Shown here piece by piece: positions 11,386 to 20,360 of a stretch of 64,000 nt of DNA; the first letter of the stretch is position 1, and the number at the start of each line of letters is the position of its first letter. This stretch comes from Myxococcales bacterium (GTDB taxonomy: Bacteria; Myxococcota_A; Polyangia; Haliangiales; Haliangiaceae), in NCBI GenBank assembly GCA_016717005.1, contig JADJUF010000038.1, positions 1-64,000 of the forward strand, written 5' to 3'. A program made the translations under genes and the position numbers. Under the pieces are notes generated by a model, which saw nothing but the letters and a program-made list of their open reading frames with translations, did no database searches and had not been told where the DNA came from.

Positions 11386-11391
11386 TAGGCT
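11386..11391 (+). promoter_or_regulatory. -10 box TAGGCT, leaderless start predicted
   Basis: GGTAGGCT sits exactly 6 nt before the ATG at 11398, so the transcription start should fall on the A of the start codon. Confidence 0.55.
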
Positions 11392-11397
11392 CGGCCG

Positions 11398-12324
11398 ATG
11401 TCGTGGCTCAAGCGCGTCCTCGGACGGGGGCGGCCGACCGATCCGGCCGAGCCCGACGTCAGCTGCTCGTTCTGCGGGCGCCACCGCCGCGAGGTCCGCA
11501 AGCTCGTCTCCGGACCGGGGGTGTACGTCTGCGACGGGTGCGTGCTCTTGTGCGACCAGATCCTCGACGACGAGGCCCACAAGGACGGCGAGGCCAGCTA
11601 CTACGCGGGGGCGCTCCTGAGCGCGGTCGCACAGCTCGGCGCGCACGCCCCCTACGCCCGCGCCCGGCCCGCCTTGCGCGCCGTGATCGAGCTTGGCCGC
11701 CGCCACCGGCTCGTGCTGCGTGAGGTGATGGGCTCGGCCGTGCACCTCGACGACCTCGACACCGCGGTCGCCGCGCTCCGGGCCATCCCGGCGGCCGACC
11801 GCACCCCGATCGACACGATCGATCTCGGCGGGCTCCTCGCCGATCTCGAACACCACGACGAGGCCGTGACGGCGCTCGCGACCGTCGAGCCGGGCGCCGT
11901 CGACGGGATCGGCGCCGTGCTCCACACGCTGCACGACGTCCAGGCCCGGCTCGAGCGCGGTGGGCTCGACGCGAGCGCGATCGCGACGCTGCGCGGTCGG
12001 GTCACGGAGCTCGAGGGCGCGACCGCCACCCTCCCTGCGGGCGCGAGCGCGGACGCCGTCCGCGCGCGGCGGCTCGGCGTCATGACCGTGGCCGCGCTCG
12101 CCGCTCGCTCCCTCGACGCGGCCGAGCACAGCGCGCGCGCCTACCTGGCCGCCTGCCCAGACTGCGCGCTGGCGCACCACTACCTGGCCCGGGTCCTCAC
12201 CGCCCGCGGCGACGTCGGTGGCGCGCGCGCGGCCCGCGCCGCCGGCCTCGAATTTGCCCACCCGGAAGGCCCCTACGCCGCCCGCCTGTCGTCCACCACC
12301 GCCGAGTCCTCGCCGTTCCGCTGA
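11398..12324 (+). CDS. ClpX-type zinc-finger protein with helical-repeat C-terminus
   Basis: Residues 23-48 hold the ClpX zinc-binding domain pattern CX2C-X18-CX2C (Cys23, Cys26, Cys45, Cys48; CSFCGRHRREVRKLV then VCDGCVLLC). In ClpX this domain dimerises and recruits substrates and adaptors. The AAA+ domain of ClpX is absent: the remaining 250 residues are Ala/Leu-rich helices with TPR-like text (CALAHHYLARVLTARGDVGG). It is therefore an orphan adaptor-like protein, cytoplasmic because no signal peptide is present. A role in substrate delivery is inference only. This is the first gene from the left with an undamaged frame. The 308-residue length is intact with ATG and TGA. Confidence 0.75.
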   Translation: MSWLKRVLGRGRPTDPAEPDVSCSFCGRHRREVRKLVSGPGVYVCDGCVLLCDQILDDEAHKDGEASYYAGALLSAVAQLGAHAPYARARPALRAVIELGRRHRLVLREVMGSAVHLDDLDTAVAALRAIPAADRTPIDTIDLGGLLADLEHHDEAVTALATVEPGAVDGIGAVLHTLHDVQARLERGGLDASAIATLRGRVTELEGATATLPAGASADAVRARRLGVMTVAALAARSLDAAEHSARAYLAACPDCALAHHYLARVLTARGDVGGARAARAAGLEFAHPEGPYAARLSSTTAESSPFR

Positions 12325-12567
12325 CCGCGCGTACGTGCCTGCGGCGGCGGGCGCCGAGCGCCGCCGTCGTGCACCTGGATCTCGATCGCCACCTCTCCCA
12401 CGGCCGCGACGCGCGCACCGATGCGCCACGTCATCGCGCGCGCGCCAAGGCAGGCGACTATCTCGAGCGTCGCGTGTCGGATAGCTAATGATCTTGAATT
12501 GTTGAGGCGGTTCGCCGGGGCTCCCGTCGGATCTCGCGGCGGGAGATTATGGAGCGACCATCAGATC
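12325..12567. other. Intergenic segment with weak hairpin and AT-richer block
   Basis: A GC hairpin (CGGCGGGCG...CGCCGCCG, about 12342-12366) follows the zinc-finger gene without a T tract. A short frame from 12370 ends RAKAGDYLERRVSDS at the TAA near 12486 and could be a fragment. An AT-richer block, TAGCTAATGATCTTGAATTG, at about 12481-12500 may hold the promoter of the channel gene. Confidence 0.3.
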
Positions 12568-14544
12568 GTGGTACCGACGGGTGGTGCGCCGCATCCCCGC
12601 GTTCCAAGCGCGACGTGGAGCGGACGGCAGAGCGCGCCGGAACCACCCGACCCAGCCCGGCCGCCCGACGATTCGCGCCCGACCGCGTGGCCGGCGCAGC
12701 CGATCGCGTTCGCGGCCGACGTCGTCCAGCGTAGCTACCAGCTGTGGCTGTTGACCAAGGCGCGGTTCAGCCCGACCGAGCGGCAGCGCCTGTTCGGCCT
12801 GACGATCCTGATCGGCGGCGTGTGCGGCCTGGTCGCGGTGGCGTTTCACCTCAGCATCCGCTGGGTCGAGTCGATCACGATCGAGCCGGCGTTCGAGGCC
12901 ACCGGCGACATCTGGATCGCGTGGGTGATCGCGGTGCCGACGCTCGGCGCGCTGGTGTCGGGGGTGATGCTCTACTACCTGCCGGGCGCGCGCGGCAGCG
13001 GCGTGCCCCAGGTCAAGGTCGCCTACGCCAGCAAGGTCATGAAGCTGCGGCTGCGCGACTCGGTCGGCAAGTTCGTGATCGGCACGATCCAGATCGGCAC
13101 CGGCTCGTCGCTCGGGCGCGAGGGCCCGACGGTGCAGATCTGCTCGGGCGTCGCCAAGGCCATCGGCAAGCTCGGCGGCGTCACGGCCCAGAACCTCAAG
13201 CTGCTCCTGCCGGTCGGCTCGGCCGCCGGGATCGCCGCCGCCTTCAACGCGCCGATCGCCGCGGTCACGTTCACGATCGAGGAGATCGTCGGCAAGCTCG
13301 ACCAGACGCTGCTGTCGGGCGTGATCGTCGCCGCCGCGCTCGCCGCCGTGGTCGAGCGCAGCGTGCTCGGCGAGAACCCGGTCTTCACGATCCCGATGGG
13401 CTACGGCCTCGACCACGCGTCGTCGCTCGTGATCTACGCCGCGCTCGGGGTCGTCGCCGCGCTGGTGTCGGTGGCGTTCACCGAGTCGCTGCTGGTGCTG
13501 CGCAAGCGCTTCAACGCGTCGACCCGCATGCCGGTGTGGTTCCGCCCCGCGATCGGCGGCCTCGTCACCGGCGTGCTCGCGGTCACCGCGATGTACCTGG
13601 TCCACACCCGCGGCATCACCGGCGGCGGCTACGGGGTCCTGGGCGGCGCGCTGTCGGGCCAGTACGTCGTCGGCGTGCTGCTGGCGCTGGGCGCGCTCAA
13701 GCTGGTCGCGACGGTGTTCTCGTACGCCAGCGGCGGCGCCGGCGGCATCTTCGCGCCGTCGCTGTTCATGGGCGCGATGCTGGGCGGCGCGTTCGGCGCG
13801 CTCGACGTCGAGGTGTTCGGCCACGCCCACTCCGAGGTCGGCTCGTTCGCGCTGGTCGGCATGGGCGCGGTGTTCGCGGGCACGGTCCGGGCGCCGATCA
13901 CGTCGGTCCTGATCATCATCGAGATGACCGCGGGCTACGGCCTGACGCTGCCGCTGATGATCGCGAACATGATGGCCTACGGCCTCGCGCGCCAGCTCCG
14001 GCCGACCCCGATCTACGAGGCGCTGCTCGAGCAGGACGGCGTCCAGCTCCACCCCAAGGTGATCGACGCGATCGACGGCCTGGCGATCGACAAGGTCAAG
14101 CTCGACGTCGACTACGCGACGTTCACGCCGAGCGAGGGCGCGCGCCGGATGCTGCAGGTGCTGTCGACCGCCGGGCGCCAGGAGGTGTTCCCGGTGCTCG
14201 ACAAGAGCCAGCGCCTGGTCGGCCTGATCGTGCTCGCCGACCTGACCGCGCTCGCCGCCGAGTCGGATCTCGAGGGCCTGGTGTGCGCCGCCGACATCAT
14301 GCGCCCGCCGGTCGCGCTGCGCCCGGTCGAGGTCGTCAACCACGCGCTCCACGTGATGATGTCGATGGGCGTGCGCGAGCTGCCGGTGGTCGACGCCGAG
14401 CGGCGCGTGCTCGGGCTCCTCGACGAGGCCGCGATCGCCCACGAGTACATGCGCGCCCGGACCGCGAGCAAGGCCGCGGCCGAGGCCGAGGCCGCGGGCG
14501 ACGCCGACACCGAGCTGCTCGAGATCCCGCGCGACGCGGTCTGA
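12568..14544 (+). CDS. ClC-family chloride channel/antiporter with CBS pair
   Basis: Inner-membrane anion channel or Cl-/H+ exchanger. The selectivity motifs are all present: GSGVPQ (near residue 143), GREGPTVQ (near 183, with the gating glutamate), AAGIAAAFNAPIAAVTFTIE and GGIFAPSLFMG (near 392). About ten hydrophobic segments precede two CBS domains (residues about 515-645) that in relatives bind adenine nucleotides. In the exchanger EcClC the internal proton glutamate (E203) follows the NAPIAG-type segment; here FTIEEIVG supplies acidic residues at that place, so exchange is possible but unproven. The start is uncertain: a GTG at 12568 gives about 70 Pro-rich residues before the first helix. 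It stands alone, with a hairpin downstream at 14769. Confidence 0.9.
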   Translation: MVPTGGAPHPRVPSATWSGRQSAPEPPDPARPPDDSRPTAWPAQPIAFAADVVQRSYQLWLLTKARFSPTERQRLFGLTILIGGVCGLVAVAFHLSIRWVESITIEPAFEATGDIWIAWVIAVPTLGALVSGVMLYYLPGARGSGVPQVKVAYASKVMKLRLRDSVGKFVIGTIQIGTGSSLGREGPTVQICSGVAKAIGKLGGVTAQNLKLLLPVGSAAGIAAAFNAPIAAVTFTIEEIVGKLDQTLLSGVIVAAALAAVVERSVLGENPVFTIPMGYGLDHASSLVIYAALGVVAALVSVAFTESLLVLRKRFNASTRMPVWFRPAIGGLVTGVLAVTAMYLVHTRGITGGGYGVLGGALSGQYVVGVLLALGALKLVATVFSYASGGAGGIFAPSLFMGAMLGGAFGALDVEVFGHAHSEVGSFALVGMGAVFAGTVRAPITSVLIIIEMTAGYGLTLPLMIANMMAYGLARQLRPTPIYEALLEQDGVQLHPKVIDAIDGLAIDKVKLDVDYATFTPSEGARRMLQVLSTAGRQEVFPVLDKSQRLVGLIVLADLTALAAESDLEGLVCAADIMRPPVALRPVEVVNHALHVMMSMGVRELPVVDAERRVLGLLDEAAIAHEYMRARTASKAAAEAEAAGDADTELLEIPRDAV

Positions 14545-14768
14545 GCCGCGCGCGCCCCGCGATCGCGATCCTCGGCAGTTGCGCCGCGTGCGCGCGAATC
14601 TCGTTGACGCGTCAGCGCGAACCTGGCATTGGTGCGTCGTCATGTTCGTGCTCGCTCTCGACTCATCAGCGTCAGCGTCATCGCGCTGCCCGTCCCGGTC
14701 GATCCGGCGCCGGGCCGCCGAGGGGACCGCGCACGTCTCGAGAGCCTAGCCAGCGCACATCGCGCCGA

Positions 14769-14800
14769 TCGGGCCCCGGACCCAGCGTCCCGGGGCCCGA
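14769..14800 (+). terminator. Hairpin terminator candidate
   Basis: Perfect 11-bp arms (TCGGGCCCCGG / CCGGGGCCCGA) with a 10-nt loop, followed by CTTCGTTT. The T tract is weak, so it may be a Rho-independent terminator of the channel gene or a transcript-stabilising stem. Confidence 0.55.
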
Positions 14801-14908
14801 CTTCGTTTCGGGCCCGCGTCAGGCCCGAGGAGCGCGGATGGTCCGTGGTCTCGACAGCGCCCGACGCGGTCGCATCAGGTGGGTCGCCCACCCACGAGGA
14901 CACGTGTC

Positions 14909-16075
<1,167 letters not shown>

Positions 16076-16100
16076 CGCCGCACCAGCGATGAAGTCAGGC

Positions 16101-16153
16101 GGCCGGAGTCCCCTCGGACTCCGGCCGTCGCATTTTCGGCCGTCGCATTTTCG
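16101..16153 (+). terminator. Rho-independent terminator of the EF-Tu paralogue, tail duplicated
   Basis: Perfect 11-bp stem GGCCGGAGTCC / GGACTCCGGCC (16101-16111 and 16116-16126) with a 4-nt loop, followed by GTCGCATTTT. The tail CGGCCGTCGCATTTT is then repeated once immediately downstream, a small example of the edge duplications seen elsewhere in the window. Confidence 0.85.
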
Positions 16154-16318
16154 GACGGCGCGGGCGCGGCGGGCGCGCCGGTCGCGGCGGTCACGGCGGT
16201 CACGCGGTGCCGCGGACCGTGCGCGCGTGACGCTCGGCGGTGGTCGCGACGGTCGGTCGACGCTGACCGCGCACGCGCGTGCATCGCGGTCGCGGCGCTC
16301 ACGGCGCGGCGGACCGCG

Positions 16319-16324
16319 TACAAT
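16319..16324 (+). promoter_or_regulatory. -10 box TACAAT
   Basis: GTACAAT lies 7 nt before a GTG-ATG pair at 16332/16335 that opens a 23-codon frame overlapping the next gene; transcripts would start at that frame. Confidence 0.55.
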
Positions 16325-16331
16325 CGCGCGC

Positions 16332-16403
16332 GTGATGATCGGCCGCGACCGCGACGCCTGGGGCCACGCGCCCGTCGGAGGCGTCGATGTGCTGGAGCGC
16401 TGA
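16332..16403 (+). CDS. Short upstream ORF (23 codons), possible leader peptide
   Basis: GTG ATG ATC starts a 23-codon frame (reads MIGRDRDAWGHAPVGG and ends VDVLER) that terminates at TGA 16401-16403, 14 nt inside the DUF5765-like gene that starts at 16387. Its start sits at the transcription start predicted from TACAAT. It could couple translation to the membrane protein or be a decoy; no attenuator hairpin is visible. Confidence 0.3.
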   Translation: MMIGRDRDAWGHAPVGGVDVLER

Positions 16404-17079
16404 GGTCTCGGCGGCGTTCGCGGTGGCCGAGTGGGCCGGCGTCGCGTGGCTGTGGCGCCGCGACCGGCCGCTCGACCGCCCGTTCGCGATCGCGGTGAGC
16501 CCGATCGCCGCGCAGGAGGCGGTGCAGTGGCTGCTGTGGGAGCACATCGCGGTCCGCGCCGACGCGTGCGACCGCGTCAACGTGATCGCCAGCCTGGTCG
16601 TCCGGCTGCTGATCGGCCTGGTCCCGCTGGCGTGGGTCTGGTTCGCGCAGCGCGGGTCGCCGCGGCCCCGGCTCGCGCGGGCGTTCCTCGTCACCACGCT
16701 CGGGTTCGTGGTCGTGCGCGCGGCGCTGATCGTCGGCGCGTTCGCGGCCGGGCCCGCGCGCTGCACGGTCATCGGGCCCAACCACCACCAGGCCTGGGCC
16801 AGCTTCCTCGCGCACTACGCCGGGCTCCAGCCCGCGCTCGACGTCGTCTTCTTCACGCTCTACTGGGCGCTGCCGGTCGGCGCGCTGGTGCTGCTGTTCC
16901 GGCCGCGCTGGCTCGGGCTGCTCTTGACCGCGATCATCGTCGGCACGCTCGCGACGACGATGGCCCTGCTGGCGCTCGAGGAGTTCGGCTCGATGTGGTG
17001 CTGGTCGAGCGCGGCGCTGATCGTCGTCGCGCTGGCCACCGGCGCGCGCGGCCGCCGCGGTACCACGGCCCGACGATGA
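16387..17079 (+). CDS. Multi-pass membrane protein, DUF5765-like
   Basis: The 230-residue protein begins MCWSAEVSAAFAVAEW, the N-terminal signature I associate with DUF5765 membrane proteins. About six hydrophobic segments follow (for example VVRLLIGLVPLAWVWFAQ and LLTAIIVGTLATTMALLALE), with conserved-looking Trp and His residues (GPNHHQAWASF). Function unknown. It ends with ATGA overlapping the start of the next gene, so the two are translationally coupled. Initiation may be helped by the upstream leaderless short frame. Confidence 0.7.
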   Translation: MCWSAEVSAAFAVAEWAGVAWLWRRDRPLDRPFAIAVSPIAAQEAVQWLLWEHIAVRADACDRVNVIASLVVRLLIGLVPLAWVWFAQRGSPRPRLARAFLVTTLGFVVVRAALIVGAFAAGPARCTVIGPNHHQAWASFLAHYAGLQPALDVVFFTLYWALPVGALVLLFRPRWLGLLLTAIIVGTLATTMALLALEEFGSMWCWSSAALIVVALATGARGRRGTTARR

Positions 17080-17714
17080 CGGCCGACGATCGCTACCGGG
17101 TCTCGATCGAAGGCGGCCGCGTGGTCATGGACATGCGCGCGCCGCTCGACATGGAGTGGTCGGTGCCGGCCGGAGAGGTGCTCACCGAGGGCCGCGCCGC
17201 CGACTGGATCCGGTCGTGCATGGGCGAGGACGAGCTCGCGCGCATCCGCGAGCTGATCCGGTCGCCGCCGCCGCCGCCGGTGCTGCCGGTGGTCGAGGCG
17301 GTCGACGGGCTGGTCGAGCCGCTGCGCGCGTTCGCGCTGGATCTCGCGGTCCACTTCGGGGTCGAGCACGGCGCCGACGCGCTGCGCCTGCGCGCGTGGA
17401 CGATGCCCGAGCGCGACCTCGATCGCAGCACGAGCTGGTCCGAGCACCTGGTCGCCGACCTCGACGACGCGGATCATTGCATCCGGTTCATGGCGCAGAA
17501 CGCCTACTGGCACGAGGGCGCGCGGTCGCGCTCGACCGTGCACGTCCACGCCTGGGCCCGCGCGCTGGCGAGCAGGCGCGACATCGTCGCGGAGGCGGTC
17601 GGCCCGCTCGAGGTGACGCTGGCGGTCGTCGCCGACGACGTGGCCGCGGTGACGCGCCTGCTCGAGGCGCGCCTCGGGCCGGTCGGCGCGCGGGTCCGGT
17701 GGGGCGGGCGCTGA
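17076..17714 (+). CDS. Hypothetical soluble protein coupled to the membrane protein
   Basis: ATG at 17076 overlaps the previous stop (ATGA). The 212-residue product has no signal peptide, a Pro run near residue 66, and mixed alpha/beta text with repeated His/Asp (MPERDLDRSTSWSEHLVADL; ADHCIRFMAQNAYWHEGAR). No family recognised. The coupling implies the pair works together, perhaps a regulator or partner of the membrane protein. Confidence 0.6.
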   Translation: MTADDRYRVSIEGGRVVMDMRAPLDMEWSVPAGEVLTEGRAADWIRSCMGEDELARIRELIRSPPPPPVLPVVEAVDGLVEPLRAFALDLAVHFGVEHGADALRLRAWTMPERDLDRSTSWSEHLVADLDDADHCIRFMAQNAYWHEGARSRSTVHVHAWARALASRRDIVAEAVGPLEVTLAVVADDVAAVTRLLEARLGPVGARVRWGGR

Positions 17715-17814
17715 CCGAGGGCTCGCCGAGCACGGCGGCGGCGCGGGCCCGCACGCGCGCGGCCAGCTCATCGAGCGGGCCGGGCCCGAGCGGACGGCGC
17801 ACCAGGTAGGCCGC

Positions 17815-18171
17815 TCAGCCGCGCGACGGGAACACGCCGTCGATCGCGATGATGTAGGTGAGCGCCAGGTACGGCTGCATGTTGCTCGCGCCGGCGGCGG
17901 CCGCGGTGGCGCCGGTGCCCGCGGCGACCGTCGTCGATGGCAGCGCCGCGTCGCCGCCCTGGGTCCCGGGCGGCCCGTGGATGGGCACGCGGCCGCGCAG
18001 GTCGGGCAGCGCGAACGTGGTACGGCCGTCGCCGCCGTAGGTGGTGCCCAGCAGCGAGAACAGCGCCGCGAAGTGCTGGATCGGCATCATCCGGCCGTCG
18101 CACGCGGCCCAGCCGGTGGGCACGAACGCGCCGGCGAACAGCTTGATCTCTCCGAGGATCGGCATGGTCAC
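17815..18171 (-). CDS. Tail-collar domain protein (MdpB/microcystin-dependent-protein type)
   Basis: The 118-residue protein carries the phage tail-collar fold signature: GEIKLFAGAFVPTGWAACDG at the N-terminus, the middle TTYGGDGRTTFALPDLRGR, and a C-terminal YIIAIDGVFPSRG. Proteins of this type form trimeric fibre or surface structures. No signal peptide is present. Its start overlaps the stop of the upstream collar gene (18168-18171), so the two paralogues are made from one message. Confidence 0.85.
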   Translation of the reverse strand: MTMPILGEIKLFAGAFVPTGWAACDGRMMPIQHFAALFSLLGTTYGGDGRTTFALPDLRGRVPIHGPPGTQGGDAALPSTTVAAGTGATAAAAGASNMQPYLALTYIIAIDGVFPSRG

Positions 18172-18782
18172 TCCGTCGAGGCGCGCGCCGGGTACACGCC
18201 GGCGACGGCGATGAGGTACTGCGTGGTCAGGTCAGGCTGGGCGTTGGCGCCGGCCGCGGCGACGGTCGCGCCGGTGCCGGCGGCGACCTCGATCGAGGCG
18301 ACGGTGGCGTCGCCTCCGCGTGTGCCCGCCGGCAGCGCGGGGCTGGCGCCGACGACCACGCGGCCGCGCAGGTCGGGCAGCGCGAACGTGTCGACGCCGG
18401 TGCCGCCGAACCGGGTCTGGAGCAGCGCGTACAGCGCCATGTTGTCGGCGATCGCGAGGAGCTGACCGTCGCACGGCGCCCAGCCCCTGGGCGCGAACCT
18501 GCCGGCGAACATCCGCAGCTCGCCGAGCATCGGTCGGTCGCCGTCGTCGTTGGGCACCGGCTCGCCGACGATCGTGCCCGCGGGCGGTGGCTCGGGCTCG
18601 ACCATCGCCGGCGGGTCCGTCACGGGGCCCGCGTCGGGCGATGCCTCGACGACGCCGCCGGCGTCCGCCTCGGGGGCGGGCGGCGGTGGTCCGAGCGGCG
18701 CGGTCATCGGTCCGCACGCGGGCAACGCCACCGCGGCCGCGACCCCGGCGCCGCTCCACTGCAAGAACTCGCGTCGCTTCAC
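18168..18782 (-). CDS. Tail-collar protein with twin-arginine lipoprotein signal
   Basis: The GTG at 18782 opens with a Tat motif (RREFLQWSG) followed by a lipobox (ALPAC, Cys23), then a Pro/Asp-rich linker. The collar domain follows (GELRMFAGRFAPRGWAPCDG, FGGTGVDTFALPDLRGRVVV, and YLIAVAGVYPARA). It should therefore be exported folded and lipid-anchored, unlike its cytosolic-looking neighbour. Its first codon overlaps the stop of the methyltransferase (GTGA at 18782-18779), making a three-gene operon. Confidence 0.8.
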   Translation of the reverse strand: MKRREFLQWSGAGVAAAVALPACGPMTAPLGPPPPAPEADAGGVVEASPDAGPVTDPPAMVEPEPPPAGTIVGEPVPNDDGDRPMLGELRMFAGRFAPRGWAPCDGQLLAIADNMALYALLQTRFGGTGVDTFALPDLRGRVVVGASPALPAGTRGGDATVASIEVAAGTGATVAAAGANAQPDLTTQYLIAVAGVYPARASTE

Positions 18783-19480
18783 GGCGCCGACGATACACCA
18801 GACGCGATCAACGGGGCCGCACGGTCAGCGCGCGCGGGCACGGCCTCGACGTGACCGATCGGGAACGGCCCAGGGACGATCTCGAGGCGGGTGACCTCGA
18901 AGCCGCCGGCCGCGAGCGCGGCGCGCAGGCTGTCGGCGTCGAACCGTCGCCGGCCCGGGAACCCGGTCAACGCGAACACCCGCGACAGCAGCGCCGCGCG
19001 CCAGGTCGCGCGATGGAGATAGGTCGGGGCCACGAGCACGCCATCGGGGTGGAGCACGCGGCGCAGGCTGGCCAGCGCCCGCGGCAGATCGGGCACGAGG
19101 TGCAGCACGTTGGCGGCGACGACCGCGTCGAAGCTGGCGTCGGCGTAGGGCAGGTCGTACAGGTCGGCCCGGGCGCAGGTGACGTTGGCGAGGCCGGCCG
19201 CGCGCACGGTCGCCGCGAGCTGATCGACCATCGCGTCGGCGTAGTCGGTGGCGATCAGCGCGCCGACCTCGGGCGCGATCGCGGTGGTGAAGGCGCCGGT
19301 CCCCGCCGCGAGCTCGAGGACCTGGGCGCGGCCGCGCACGGCGGTGGCCGCGAGCACCCGCGCGCACGCCAGCGGCCCGTCGAGCAGGCGCGTCGAGCGA
19401 TCGTAGCGTCGCGCGTGGCGCTGCCAGTACGCGTGGCCGGGGTCCGGCGGTGCGACGTCAGGAGCGCGCGGGGCGGTCAT
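18779..19480 (-). CDS. Class I SAM-dependent methyltransferase
   Basis: A 233-residue protein of the Methyltransf_11 type. Motif I is VLELAAGTGAF (SAM binding), with LIATDYADAMVDQL (motif II acidic residue), ARADLYDLPYADASFDAVVA (motif III/IV) and RRVLHPDGVLVAPTYLH (post-motif). The C-terminal half after the core is short and ends GPFPIGHVEAVPARA. Substrate unknown. An earlier in-frame start exists, but ATG 19480 places the domain at the usual distance. It is the first gene of the operon with the two collar proteins. Modification of those products is only a guess. Confidence 0.85.
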   Translation of the reverse strand: MTAPRAPDVAPPDPGHAYWQRHARRYDRSTRLLDGPLACARVLAATAVRGRAQVLELAAGTGAFTTAIAPEVGALIATDYADAMVDQLAATVRAAGLANVTCARADLYDLPYADASFDAVVAANVLHLVPDLPRALASLRRVLHPDGVLVAPTYLHRATWRAALLSRVFALTGFPGRRRFDADSLRAALAAGGFEVTRLEIVPGPFPIGHVEAVPARADRAAPLIASGVSSAP

Positions 19481-19608
19481 GCTCAGGGATAGCACCGCCG
19501 GCGGCGGCGCCGCGCGAACGCGAGCCGTCGCGCGATCGTCGTCGGCGGCGAACGCGAGCGCGGGGCACATCGGGACGGCGTGGTCGAGACAACCTCGGCG
19601 CGCTCGCG

Positions 19609-19614
19609 TAGCGT
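19609..19614 (+). promoter_or_regulatory. -10 box TAGCGT, leaderless start predicted
   Basis: GTAGCGT lies 6 nt before ATG 19621. Confidence 0.5.
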
Positions 19615-19620
19615 CGGCGG

Positions 19621-20184
19621 ATGCGCCGCGCTCACTGCACGATCCTGATCGCCCTCGCCGTCGTCCCGATGGTGACCGCCTGCGGCAAGCAGGCAGACAA
19701 GCAGACCGACAAGCAGACCGACAAGCAGACCGACAAGCAGACCGACAAGCAGACCGACAAGCAGGCCTCGCAGGCCGCGGAGCCGACGGTCCAGATCGGC
19801 GCCTACACGGTGCCGGTGCCGTCGGGGTGGCGCACCGAGTCGGATCCGTCCGACGGCCGGGTCGCCCTCCAGACCGTGCAGCGCGACCCGCCGGTGAGCG
19901 TCGTGCTGTCGAAGGCGCCCGAGCCGCTGCCGTTCGACCCGACCGACCCCGCCGCGTGCGCCGCCAACGGCCGCAACCTCGGCGATGTGATCGAGGCGCC
20001 GGCGGTGATCGAGCTGCCCGCCGGCCGGGCGTGCGCGGTGCGCGCGGCCCGGGGCGAGCGGCTGACGTCGATGGTGGTGCTGGCCGCCGACGGCCACGGC
20101 CTGATGGCCCAGTGCATCTATCGCGACCAGGCCGACGTCGGCGACTGTGACGCGATCTTCAAGCGGATCGCCCGCGCGCGCTGA
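19621..20184 (+). CDS. Lipoprotein with KQTD repeats
   Basis: The 187-residue product has a signal peptide ending VTAC (Cys21). Right after the lipidated Cys come about six KQTD/KQAD tetrapeptides, a charged flexible stalk that would hold the domain off the membrane. The globular part contains PTVQIGAYTVPVPSGWRTES, reminiscent of bacterial lipoproteins that carry a short beta domain. No named family recognised. The repeat is a perfect 12-bp unit at DNA level, so copy number is likely to vary between strains. Confidence 0.65.
   Translation: MRRAHCTILIALAVVPMVTACGKQADKQTDKQTDKQTDKQTDKQTDKQASQAAEPTVQIGAYTVPVPSGWRTESDPSDGRVALQTVQRDPPVSVVLSKAPEPLPFDPTDPAACAANGRNLGDVIEAPAVIELPAGRACAVRAARGERLTSMVVLAADGHGLMAQCIYRDQADVGDCDAIFKRIARAR
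19690..19768. repeat. 12-bp in-frame tandem repeat (KQTD codons)
   Basis: GACAAGCAGACC is repeated about six times inside the lipoprotein gene, nearly without substitutions, indicating recent expansion. Confidence 0.85.
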
Positions 20185-20348
20185 TCACGGCGCTGGGCAG
20201 GGCCGCCGCTGGCGCGTCGCCGCGGTCGGACGCCCTGCGGATCGAGCAGACCGCCGCCGTCCCCGCGCGTCCGGCTCGGCGAGACGGGCTCGCGACATCG
20301 ACGGACCGCGGCCGCGCCAGACCGTGCGGTCCGGCGACCTCGGTGAGG

Positions 20349-20354
20349 TACGAT
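20349..20354 (+). promoter_or_regulatory. -10 box TACGAT, leaderless start predicted
   Basis: GGTACGAT lies 6 nt before ATG 20361. Confidence 0.55.
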
Positions 20355-20360
20355 GGGCCG

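Noticed and set aside
12547..14643. A 698-codon open frame antisense to the ClC gene
   Set aside because: Its translation is His/Asp/Arg-rich low-complexity text typical of the complement of GC-rich coding DNA, while the plus strand shows all channel motifs.
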